DNA of 64,000 nucleotides, from positions 62,001 to 126,000 of the forward strand of contig VXIS01000038.1 of the NCBI GenBank assembly GCA_008704415.1. Reading direction: 5' to 3'. Positions 55,741-64,000 of this stretch are shown one piece after another. How positions within the stretch are numbered: position 1 is the stretch's first letter; the number at the start of each line of letters is the position of its first letter. Position numbers and translations under genes: made by a program. The notes beneath the pieces were generated by a model. That model saw nothing but the letters and a program-made list of their open reading frames with translations, ran no database searches and had not been told where the DNA came from. The DNA is from Sphaerosporella brunnea (lineage: Eukaryota; Ascomycota; Pezizomycetes; Pezizales; Pyronemataceae).

Positions 55741-57085
55741 CAGAGAAGAGGATCTGTGTCTATATGAGGAGGCTTGTGGTTCGTTTTCGTGTCTGATGTG
55801 GTTTGTCTTGTTCCTTGAAGCTGATGGTTCTGAACATCTGGTAGAGTCCTGTGGGCAGGAACGGCCCTCTTTATAGTAGAACCCGCTCGTCCTCAATCGT
55901 CGAGCTGAGGGTCAGTGGGAATGCTTCTGACCCTGAATAATAGCGGGGTAAATTCTGCCGTTTGCTTTCGAGGGTGTGCTCGTACGAGGACAGAGAAATG
56001 ATTCATGCATACAGGACGATCATTCCTCACTCGTGAGTCATTTCTGTCTTCTAGTGCGTCGTCATATCTATAATTGCAGGACGCTGGCACGATCGTCAGC
56101 ATGCCCTACGGCCTGCCTTGATTGTGCCCCCTTGCGAGACTAGACTCTTGCAATCTGACGAGTCCAGCTTATTGTGCAGGATGCTGGCGTTATCGGCTTG
56201 CCCTGTGGCTAGCTTTGATTACGCCCCCTTGCTCAGCTGAACTTGCAGTACACCATTAACAGATGAGGTATTATCAGACTTTGCGGCAGACGCGGGCACC
56301 GATGGCTCGTCATATCAATATCGATGTGGGGGTTCTCTTGTCGTATCATACCGCCGAAGCACGCCATATGAATACGACACCCACACCAGTGACTAGACTC
56401 TGCATATTGGACTCCACCTTTGTCTGCTGGCCGTTCTCCTCATTCTGCTAGCTGATTGACTCCGACGGCTTGCAGGCAATCCTCGTATCTGGCAGTCTCG
56501 TCGGTGTGCAGGGTGGTGTGGCGGCTTGCTTCATAAACAGGCTCGTCGCTCCCCTCGCTCTTACTCCTCCATCCTTTTCTTCCATCTCTACTACTCTCTT
56601 TTACTCTTTACTCTCGGGACGCCCGACAGACCCTCGTTACCTACGCACCATACCGTCTTGAGCACCCAAAGGCACGCGGTCGGGAGGCACCCCCAGCAAT
56701 GCTACTCTTGTAACATCCTGACCAGTCGTTTGTCGGCAACGGGACCAAGCTATCTTGCTTAGTACTAACGTTTGATGTAAGTATCTCTTTCGGACGTCCC
56801 TTCAGTTTTCCTTTCGCTAACGATATTCCCAGCTCCCCGGATCGTGGCCCTCGTGAGGTCCTTGGCGCTTAACGCGCTTAGTTCTTCGGGCCCCGCAACT
56901 GTCGACTCGATGTGCTCTTCATTATAATCGGTTGAGCTAGCCGTGGTACGCGCGGCACTTGGCCCGGTCAGCGTCCGGACTCAAGGGGCGGCCAAGCAGT
57001 AACGGGACACTGTACCGCCTCCTTGGATGCGGGGACTCCGGGAGCGTTCGGGGGGTGGCCTTATAGGTCTACTGACTGATTCTTG
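55741..57085 (+). other. Possible LTR or promoter-like region between two organelle fragments
   Basis: There is a TATA-like CTCTTTATAGTAG near 55868, a CT-rich tract at 56560-56630, and a well-formed 56-nt intron at 56777-56832 (GTAAGT, CTAAC, CCCAG). Downstream the frame PRIVALVRSLALNALSSSGP is open for 30 codons. This order (promoter, CT tract, leader intron, short frame) fits the 5' end of a gene or an LTR retrotransposon (TGTAACA near 56713 may be an LTR edge), but there is no second LTR or pol gene. Repeated GCAGGAYGCTGGC...TTGCCCTG segments (56080 and 56178) show a local 95-bp tandem duplication. Confidence 0.35.
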
Positions 57086-57447
57086 GATGTCGATACTATT
57101 CAATGATCACAAATGTACCATTCTTGTACCAAAATCCCATTGTCATAGTTTAGGGTGTGACATCTAATCCATCCTTAGTTAAATGAGCTTTTGATCTCAT
57201 TGATTCGACAACTTTACAAAAATCGTGGTAATCCAACTTTTTAGCTCCGACTAGCGGATAATTATGGAAAAATGGAATAACTTTGTCGGTTATATCAGAA
57301 AAATTTTTGACTACAAAATCCGCTGATCTTCGATTTGGGGAGTAGGAGTAATAATTACCACAGCTACCACCAAAATACTCACCAAAGCTACGCAGTAGCT
57401 CAGAATCTCGAACATGTTGAGTTATTTGATATCTGAATCGAACTTGA
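57086..57447 (-). pseudogene. Mitochondrial-type LAGLIDADG endonuclease fragment in nuclear DNA
   Basis: A second AT-rich island has an open minus-strand frame ending at TAA 57150-57152. It reads FRYQITQHVRDSELLRSFGE, YFGGSCGNYYSYSPNRRSAD, then FVVKNFSDITDKVIPFFHNY, PLVGAKKLDYHDFCKVVESM and AHLTKDGLDVTP. F-x-I-x-QH-x-RD-x-x-LL...YF-G-G at the start and I-x-x-F-F-x-x-Y-P-L-x-G-x-K-x-L-D-x-x-DF at the end are diagnostic of the second half of LAGLIDADG homing endonucleases. No in-frame stop. The right boundary with repeat R is sharp at about 57447. Confidence 0.85.
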
Positions 57448-57970
57448 GATCCAGGACCTGCTCAGCGCTCAAACAAATCGCTCCATGCCGTCCCGCAGCG
57501 CCATGCCGTATACCTATATCGGCGGCACCTCCATCCCAACTGGCCACAGATCTTCACCTCACTCCCATTATCTACATGCCAGATGTTGCTTTTCCGCGCC
57601 TTGTTCTCGGCAAAAGACATATCTGCGACGTCAGATGTATTACGCTCCGCGGGTTGCTGCCAACGTGAGGAGTAAAGATATCGCTCAACACTGAAGAGAA
57701 CCGCAGTTTGGCGGTCTGCGCTTCCGGTTAAAAGAGCGGACGTTTGTTTGTGGACACCTCAGAACTCTAGATGTCGACAACCATAGTGCTGAGCGTTGAA
57801 TTTGGGGGTGGTTGACATTCGGTTGTGGTCGTTAAGGGTAGGCATTTCTTGTCCACCGCCGGTAAACACCAGGGATATTTAAAATCTCAAAGCCACCGAG
57901 CTTACAAATGATTCAGTTGACCGTAGACACCCGCGGCCCTCCCCTAGACTGGATTGAACTTGAAAGTTGC
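57448..57970 (+). repeat. Dispersed repeat R, copy 2
   Basis: Starts at the edge of the LAGLIDADG fragment with ATCCAGGACCTGCTCAG and follows the copy at 36046-36720 through GCGCTCAAACA, GGCACCTCCATC, the MPDV-encoding segment and GGTTGTGGTCGTTAAGG. It lacks internal blocks of copy 1 and ends near the TAGACTGGATTG segment. Confidence 0.65.
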
Positions 57971-58800
57971 GGTCCCTGTTGAGTGAGAACTGGACTGCAG
58001 TCTTCGAAGGAGCACTGATTCAGATGCGGTGGAGATTCAATATTCAGTATGCAGTGCGCGATACAATGTCGTGTTCCGCAGTCATCCGGGTCGTACTCTC
58101 AGCACACCTAACCGCGCAGAGCTATCGAAGCCGGAAAACACCCTTTTTACAGGACGCGTCTGTCACACTCTCGCCTCTGGGCCCGGTGATTGTCACCCCC
58201 CCAACACCACCCGTTGCGAGTTGCATTTGATGCGCCCTTCGTATCTGCCATCAAGGCGCCGTCCTGTAGATGACGCCGCCTCCCTTAGTCTGTGACGAAG
58301 CTGGATTTTCAAATCGAGCAAGTGTCTGTCAACAACTACGGTTCCTGATACCTGCGCGTGAACTGTTGAAAGTAGTCTAGGTGTGGAGCTCAAGCGGGAG
58401 CGATGCCGGTGAGGGGTAAAGGTAAATTGTCTTGTCACGCTCTGAGAGGCCAATCTAGGCGTGTATATTCCTCCACGCCCTCGCTCTCACTCCTTATCTC
58501 TGCCTCGAAAGCCAGTTTCCATCATGTACCACGATCTAGTGATCTAGAAGCCTAACGCGATGAAGAGAACGACGTTTGCGTGGGTAGTTTACTTGCTGCA
58601 ATTCCAGCGACGAGCCGAATCAGTCTGTCGTGGTGCTGAGCGCCTGGCGGTGTCCCTGACAACCTGCCAAGTCATTATCTTGCGACACATGAGCAGCCAG
58701 CACTCACTTTGCCTGCTATTAGGGTCCAAACCCCGGGTACGAGAATGGGTGACAAACCTCAGGTACGAGAACAGGGTACAAGAGCCGGGTCCAAGCCCTG
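57971..58800. other. Gene-free interval upstream of the 265-residue gene
   Basis: No supported gene. Near 58726-58800 related phrases GGTACGAGAAYRGG recur three times, a short imperfect tandem array just upstream of the TATA box. A segment near 58080-58125 resembles the right interior of the TA-flanked element at 33.6 kb. Confidence 0.4.
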
Positions 58801-58807
58801 GCGGGAC

Positions 58808-58814
58808 TATATAT
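58808..58814 (+). promoter_or_regulatory. TATA box of the 265-residue gene
   Basis: TATATAT lies 75 bp before the ATG at 58889, with a CA/CT-rich leader (ccatcaccatcttcctccac and onward) between them. Confidence 0.6.
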
Positions 58815-58888
58815 CGCGCGCACCTCTCGCAGACACCTCCATCACCATCTTCCTCCACAACACCCACTCACAAGCGAAACAAAACACA

Positions 58889-59686
58889 ATGCGATCCGAT
58901 CCCGCTCTCCAAGCTGCGCTGGACGCGTATAGCGTCGCAGTGCAACGATACAAGACGCTGTCCGACCTCCTCCCTCCTCCGCTTCGCCCCCCCGTTCTGG
59001 ACCACTTCTCGCACCGGCACAACCGCTGGGCAGTTGAACGCCGTACCGCCGACGTTTGCAAGGTCGTTGCCCGCATGGAGCGACAGTTGGCGGGAGTGCG
59101 GCCGCAGGTCACTGGTTTGTCAACCGCCAAACACGATGGGCTTGTCGAAGCGACCGTCGCTGGAGAGCAGATTTCGTCCAAGAGCGGCCAGGCGGGCCAA
59201 CCCGCAGTCGCCACCCACCATAGCCTTGAGGTCGACAAGATGGAAGCCAAGGGACACGACGAGCTGGCCTGCCGCGATGACTTCGGGGCCAGCGTGAAGT
59301 CCGCCGCGGTTACCCCCGGAAACACCGGCGGGTTCTCAGACGCGGCGGCCTCGTTTGTCGCCAACAGCCTTCACGATTTGGCCCTCTGCCGCCGCGGCTC
59401 CGGATCGGCGGATCATATGCCACCTGATGGCAGCGACGTTTTCTCCCAGCCGTCCGACTCGGGTGAAGAGGGATTGACCGCGGCGGAAGAGATCGAGGCC
59501 GTGGTTTGCGTCGGGATGGTGTCCCCCGACGCCGCGATCGAGATGTCGCGCGCGGTTGACAGGTTGAAGGAGGATGGCGCCAGCGCCGCCAGCATCAAGA
59601 AGGTGTACACCGCCTTTTTGCGCTGCATCGAGGAAGGAGCGCCGTTCCCGCAGGTGGAAACAGGTGCGGAGAGGAACGCCGAGTGA
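58889..59686 (+). CDS. Unknown 265-residue protein, intact
   Basis: ATG 58889 follows AAACACA, a typical fungal start context, and the frame runs without introns to TGA 59684-59686. Third codon positions are strongly G/C, as in the SH3 gene. The N-terminal 70 residues are helical (MRSDPALQAALDAYSVAVQR, then DVCKVVARMERQLAGVRPQ), the middle is Ser/Gly/Ala-rich and probably disordered, and the C-terminal 65 residues form a charged helical block (EEGLTAAEEIEAVVCVGMVS, then AIEMSRAVDRLKEDGASAAS and KKVYTAFLRCIEEGAPFP). No catalytic or binding motif was recognised. Confidence 0.75.
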   Translation: MRSDPALQAALDAYSVAVQRYKTLSDLLPPPLRPPVLDHFSHRHNRWAVERRTADVCKVVARMERQLAGVRPQVTGLSTAKHDGLVEATVAGEQISSKSGQAGQPAVATHHSLEVDKMEAKGHDELACRDDFGASVKSAAVTPGNTGGFSDAAASFVANSLHDLALCRRGSGSADHMPPDGSDVFSQPSDSGEEGLTAAEEIEAVVCVGMVSPDAAIEMSRAVDRLKEDGASAASIKKVYTAFLRCIEEGAPFPQVETGAERNAE

Positions 59687-60222
59687 GATTCTGGAGGTGT
59701 GTGTGGGGCTTGCAACTGAACTGAGACTGGCGTACTACGGGTTGCGATTGCTTCTTTGATTGCGAATTTACGATTGATTTTTTTGCTGTATGTTACCTAC
59801 TGTAACCCCGATGAATACGTGGCTGCACTGGTCATGAAAGGCTCCCGTCATTCCAGCACAGACTTCTATATCGCTGCATACATGTTTCGACAACTGTACA
59901 ACTAGTGATAGACACGCTCAAGGTAGAGGCCGAGCTCACGAGACAGCCCATCCGATCCTTCGATCTCTACGGCCCGAGTGAGCTCGAGCTGATGTTTTCT
60001 GTAGACCGTCACACAGTGCGGGTTGTATATTCCTACAGCAATCGGAAGCCCAATCGCGACGAATCCCGATACTGTCACAACCTCGACAGCAGTCCTTGCG
60101 CGCGTTGCAAACCGCGTGTCGGCACCGACTGAAACGTGGTGAAAACTTTCAAAGCTTGACCTGCTACACTGAGGCAGTCACGGTGCACCGGACAATATCA
60201 CGGTGTTTTTTTCGGCGGGGCC

Positions 60223-61071
60223 TTATCTTGGTACGATTGGCGGGCTCGTCGGCATTGGCAACCGTGTCGGTATTGGTAGGATAAACCGACGTCTACGGCT
60301 GGCAGTTATGGCGTGGAACATCACACGGTCACTGAACAGCCACGTACCTAGAAAATCGGTGGCATCGTGCGCAACAGAACAATCGTGGAGGACAGGTGTG
60401 CGGACAGGGTCTCCCGCCCGTCGTAAGTCCGGTTGTGTATCTTCAACATGCTCACAACCGACAAATGTAAGCCGGCGGCGTTCCGCCACGGTCGGGCCGG
60501 CAAGAAAGCAGCTCATTGTCACCCGGGAAATGAATCTTGCAACCCGGACAATTCGTTTCATTGTGTTTCCGCAACTTTTCCTAAGTCGGTGGTCATTCAT
60601 ATATTCCAACGAAGTGCTCTCCTCCCAGAAACAGTTGTGGACCAGATCATACACTGCGGGACGAAGGTAGGAACTCGAGATCACGGAGCATTGCAAGGTC
60701 GGGAATCTGCAGCTGAGATTGATGGGTAGTACAGTACGTTGGTTCGGCATATCGTTCTCGCGCAAGATCCGAACAATGCAAGCCCTGAAATGCGGACTAT
60801 GTGCGCAGTCGGCATCTCTGGACAACACAAGAGGTTCGGCACGCGGAACGTTCCACGATCCAATCAATGGAGGACCTGAACAGCGGTGCAGATGCAGAGT
60901 CGACATGGATCTGGGCAGTGGAAGACCTGAACAGGGATGGATATCCGCGGCCAAAATATTGGATTGTGATACACTAAGTTGTATATACAGATGATGCGCC
61001 GCATTCGGTGCGTGCACAGTGAGTGCTGTTGCTCCCGGTGCGAACCGTGAGAAGTATGAGACATATCCCAA
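60223..61071 (-). CDS. Candidate 282-codon open frame, unknown
   Basis: The minus strand is open for 282 codons, long for noncoding sequence of this composition. It starts at a non-ATG codon; an internal ATG would open MSTLHLHRCSGPPLIGSWNV near 60905. It contains CIVRILRENDMPNQRTVLPI and ESTSLEYMNDHRLRKSCGNT. The plus strand is also open for 155 codons in part of the interval. No domain recognised; a chance frame is possible. Confidence 0.25.
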   Translation of the reverse strand: MGYVSYFSRFAPGATALTVHAPNAAHHLYIQLSVSQSNILAADIHPCSGLPLPRSMSTLHLHRCSGPPLIGSWNVPRAEPLVLSRDADCAHSPHFRACIVRILRENDMPNQRTVLPINLSCRFPTLQCSVISSSYLRPAVYDLVHNCFWEESTSLEYMNDHRLRKSCGNTMKRIVRVARFISRVTMSCFLAGPTVAERRRLTFVGCEHVEDTQPDLRRAGDPVRTPVLHDCSVAHDATDFLGTWLFSDRVMFHAITASRRRRFILPIPTRLPMPTSPPIVPR

Positions 61072-61115
61072 CGGTCAGCTTTGAACAAAACACCAATGCG
61101 AGCTGCTGCTCGCTC

Positions 61116-61765
61116 CAGGGCTGTCAAAAGTCCGGCCAGTCCGGCTTTGAGCGCGGCCTGAGCGGGACTGATTGAAACGGGCTTTTGGAATCACGGCCCG
61201 TTTGGACCAGGCTGTTTGGATCGAGACCCAGGCGCCTACGGGCACCCGCCAGGCCCAGAAGTACCCGGCGCCCGGCGGGCCCGCCAGGCATCTGTATTTT
61301 TTTGCTTACACATACATCAAGGAAAGAAACATGAACGCGAGATACAGATTCAACAACCTGAAAGACCTGCAGCTACCCCTCCATCTCCGACGCCCGCTAT
61401 TCCAAGTCACTCAGCATACGCTCAACCTGATGAATTTGAGAACCCGCCCCATATACCAGATCTTCCCTCGCCCAGGATTTGAGGCATTCTATGGCGTGGA
61501 TCGACCAGTCCTTGGATTGCGATCGACGGTTTAGCTGCGGCGGAACGAGCACCGAACGATTAGCGCTTTTAGTGGCCCCGCGTTCGGCACAATGACCGGC
61601 CCGACCTTAATTCAGGATACCGGGCACCGGCCGGCACCTATCAGATATCCAGGTTTTTCGTATGCCGGCCGGAACCTGTCGGGCCTGCCACATCATCGGC
61701 CCGACCTTACGCACTCCGTCGGGCCCAGTTTGACCTGGCGGCCGGCCGGACTATTGACCGCCCTG
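61116..61765 (+). mobile_element. hAT-type MITE, CAGGGCTGTC family, copy 2
   Basis: The ends CAGGGCTGTCAAAAGTCCGG and GGACTATTGACCGCCCTG match copy 1 at 28 kb nearly base for base over the outer 150 bp. This 650-bp copy keeps a longer interior, including the GAYGHPPGPEVPGARRARQ and YAQPDEFENPPHIPDLPSPR peptide shared with copy 3. The flanking 8-mers (GCTCGCTC and CATCCTGC) do not match, so the target duplication is lost. Confidence 0.85.
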
Positions 61766-62530
61766 CATCCTGCTCAACTGTCGATGGCAATTTGGAGCGT
61801 TTTGCCGCGTCGAGACGGGTGGCTGCCACTGCTGGGCTGAGTCCCACCCAACGTCGCACTGGGTGTGTTGGCCATTGATCATCGATGCCGCGCAGACGAC
61901 GGTGGATCTGAGTCTGCGCACCTATTTCCTAACCCTAAACCTTCCGACTCGCGCCACCTACCTCTCCGTCATGGCGAGCGGGTCGAGTGAGGTCAGAGTC
62001 TCATCGACCGCAAGCTGTGGAGTTTCTGGTGCGCTCAGCGGTTGTGCCAATCGTGCGACCACACGGTGGGACAGCTCACCGTCCAGTTGAAGGTGCCTCG
62101 CTCTCGCCTGGGCTTTCTTCTCGCGGAGATACCGGCAGCCGAGGTGGTGATTGCCGATTGAAATACGCCCAAGCGCCCGGTGGCGCGGGACCTCAGGATC
62201 GAGCGTAAACCCAGTCGGCCAGTGTGGTAAGCAGTGATGCTGGATCATGCCAATGTAGGTGTCTAGATTCCCTCGCAGCAGGCAAACATATGTTGAGCGC
62301 AGCTTTCGGATCAATCTGACGTGGGCTACACCGTTACTCAACGTTCAGGAAGTTGAACGGAAAGAAGTATACGACCCGGGCATACAACATGAAGATGCTG
62401 GGCAACCGCAAGCGGTGCGAGGGAATCATTGATGGCAACAAGTTCGCGGCAGCGAGTCCCAACGCAGCCGTCGCTATGCATGATGACGGCAAACCGACTG
62501 CCGTTCCCGGCGCGACCTGAAGTGCAGCGT
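61766..62530. other. Gene-free interval
   Basis: Frames on both strands (up to 127 codons, minus, 61958-62341) have no motif, ATG-leader arrangement or intron signals. A single CCCTAAA unit occurs near 61930. Confidence 0.4.
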
Positions 62531-62546
62531 TTAACCCTAACCCTAC
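62531..62546. repeat. Interstitial telomeric repeat (CCCTAA)
   Basis: TTAACCCTAACCCTACA, two units. Confidence 0.75.
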
Positions 62547-62705
62547 ACCTTTCGTGTTCGAGAAGCGGGGAGGTTGATTTCTCAGTGTCTTGAGGAGAGC
62601 ATTCGGTCAAAAAAAAAAAACGACACCGCTAGCAAGCATCCAGCCGATCTTGCCCTCCCGCCCAAACTCGCTGCACGCTGCCCTGTAACTCGTGTATCGT
62701 AGACA

Positions 62706-62757
62706 CTAACTGGCGTCAAACGTTCATTCCGACGAGCTGCCATGCGGACTATCGGCT
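62706..62757 (+). repeat. 50-bp block shared with 6074-6125
   Basis: AACTGGCGTCAAACGTTCAT and the following CCGACGAGCTGCCATGCGGA differ from the 6-kb copy at only two or three positions. It stands directly before hAT F2 copy 3. Confidence 0.8.
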
Positions 62758-62759
62758 AT

Positions 62760-63470
62760 GTAATCTCGTGCCATTTTGACGCTCGACTCGCGAGCCCGAT
62801 CAGCTCCAGCTAAAGCTCGAGTCCGCCGTATCTACAATCACATTTTGACGCGCGCGGGAGCTATTGCAGGGCAATGTAAATTATCTATGAGTGTATAAAG
62901 TGCGCAATTCAATCCCAGATGAAGCGGATAAGTATGGGAGACCCGAAGAGGAGCTTTAACGTCCGATTCAACACCCTCCGCTGCATCATGGTCATACTGA
63001 GCGGTGTCCATAGTCCTTTTTCCGCCTCCTCATCGTAATCTCGTGCCATTCTGGGAAGAGCCAGGAATCGGTGCTTGATGAGTTCCACCAGTGAATGGGG
63101 TCGGTTTTCAAGTCCACGGCGGCTTGGCTAAAATGACGTATTGTCTGTGACGCCTCTATTGCGCCTCAGGCGTTGTTGGTAGCCTGCGCTCGTCTTCAAA
63201 CGTTGCCTCAACTTGAACTCTTCGACGGTGAGTGTTTTTGATTGTTCACACCGAGCCACGCCTATAGTTGTCCTCCGGGCAGCTCCTTATCCCAAGGTCC
63301 ACTTAGCTCTTTGTTGAATGCTCGCACTGCATGTTCTTCCATATGTGCGCTGAGCGCTGGCTGTTGCTTGGCTGACATCCGTGAGGTAGCCCGCGTGAAG
63401 TTGTGGTTTTGTAGTTCGGAGGGTGTGCGAAAAGGTGGGGGCGGTGTCGTTGTAGGACGAAGGAAAAGGT
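62760..63470 (-). mobile_element. hAT family F2, copy 3 (internally deleted)
   Basis: The blocks GGGAGCTATTGCAGGGCAAT, GTAAATTATCTATGAGTGTA and GAGACCCGAAGAGGAG match copy 1 at 26.7-26.9 kb. On the minus strand MSAKQQPALSAHMEEHAVRA then FNKELSGPW repeats the N-terminal peptide of copies 1 and 2. The dimerisation region is mostly lost. The left CTCGAG-rich terminus is degraded and the right terminus is missing, where the coiled-coil pseudogene begins. Confidence 0.75.
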
Positions 63471-63479
63471 TAGATTCAT

Positions 63480-64000
63480 GACCGAAAAGTCACCAGACTT
63501 ACCAAGCCTCCTGCTGCTTTCGACGCCCTGTTCTGCTTCCGTTCCTTCTCGAGCCGGGCCTTCAAGTCCTCCCTCTCCTCACACATCGCCTCTGGCTTGT
63601 TCCCGTCGTGCACAAACTTGGCCAGTTTTTCGGTATAATCCTGCTCTTATATATCCCTGATTCTCACGCTGCAGGTGGTGGCGGTGTAACTGCTACGCGT
63701 TGACTGTCTGCCCGTAAGCTTTCAGCTCTTGCTCACGCGCCCACTCTGTGTCTGTCTGAGTCGTCTTGGACTTTGCATCCGCATCCTGCAATGTCTGGTT
63801 GGCGTCCCTGTCCTCCAACATCGCCTCCAGCTTGTTCACGTCGTAGAATGTCCAGATGGTGGCGGTGTCCTGGTTTCCTGCTCCCAAGCTTTCAGCTCTT
63901 GCCGAAGCGCCCCAATCTTGAGTCGTCTTGATCTTTGCCTCCGCCTCTTCCCTGTCTGGGTGGCGTCCTTCAGGCTCTTACTCCCGACTTCAAAAGTACC
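63480..64000 (-). pseudogene. Coiled-coil protein pseudogene, copy 2, cut by right edge
   Basis: On the minus strand the trace reads VGSKSLKDATQT, then (shifted) EEAEAKIKTTQ, then NKLEAMLEDRDANQTLQDAD, KSKTTQTDTEWAREQELKAY, later AKFVHDGNKPEAMCEERED and LKARLEKERKQNRASKAAGG. It matches 54895-55170 and shows an internal repeat of a (N/T)QT-x-x-x-A-x-A-K-x-KTTQ...QELKA unit. Charged heptads indicate a long coiled coil. Frameshifts make both copies nonfunctional as read; the N-terminal part lies beyond the window. Confidence 0.55.

Overview
The window looks like repeat-rich nuclear DNA of a filamentous fungus, most likely a basidiomycete (Agaricomycete-like). The signs are TTAGGG-type telomere repeats inside the sequence, short spliceosomal introns of about 50-57 nt (GTAAGT-type donors, CTAAC/CTGAC branch points, CAG acceptors), CT/CA-rich leaders before start codons, and decayed hAT, Tc1/mariner-like, DDE and LINE elements of the kind such genomes carry. 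No ribosomal RNA, tRNA or CRISPR array was recognised. Everything here was read by eye; no database search was possible.

Real genes are few. The best supported are a GC3-rich gene leaving the left edge (minus strand, 1-413), a two-exon Pro/Ser-rich gene (462-1180, minus), a small SH3-domain gene with two introns (25972-26509), a divergent kinesin-like motor gene (28620-30201), a proline-rich repeat protein over a 33-bp minisatellite (31041-31679, minus) and an unknown 265-residue protein (58889-59686). Many other coding traces are broken by stops or frameshifts and are listed as pseudogenes.

Layout: 0-1.2 kb genes. 1.4-3.2 kb two inverted-repeat elements. 3.7-6.1 kb hairpin repeat, interstitial telomere repeat and a decayed DDE transposase. 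6-12 kb gene-poor, with an 18-bp tandem repeat at 10.3 kb. 12.3-23.5 kb a cluster of one hAT family (five copies, two with perfect 8-bp target duplications, one with 7 of 8) mixed with the hairpin family and gene traces. 26-31.7 kb the main gene island (SH3, kinesin-like, repeat protein) with two hAT elements between the genes. 32.3-35.2 kb a three-level nest of transposons. 36-47 kb broken genes. 47-53 kb almost empty. 53-58 kb a LINE 3' end, a coiled-coil pseudogene, and two AT-rich fragments encoding mitochondrial-type homing endonucleases (GIY-YIG and LAGLIDADG). 58-64 kb one intact gene, two hAT copies and a second coiled-coil pseudogene.

There is no operon-like cooperation between the genes. 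The coherent story is of transposons, telomeric repeat insertions and organelle DNA accumulating around a small number of surviving genes, as in an accessory or subtelomere-like compartment (inference).
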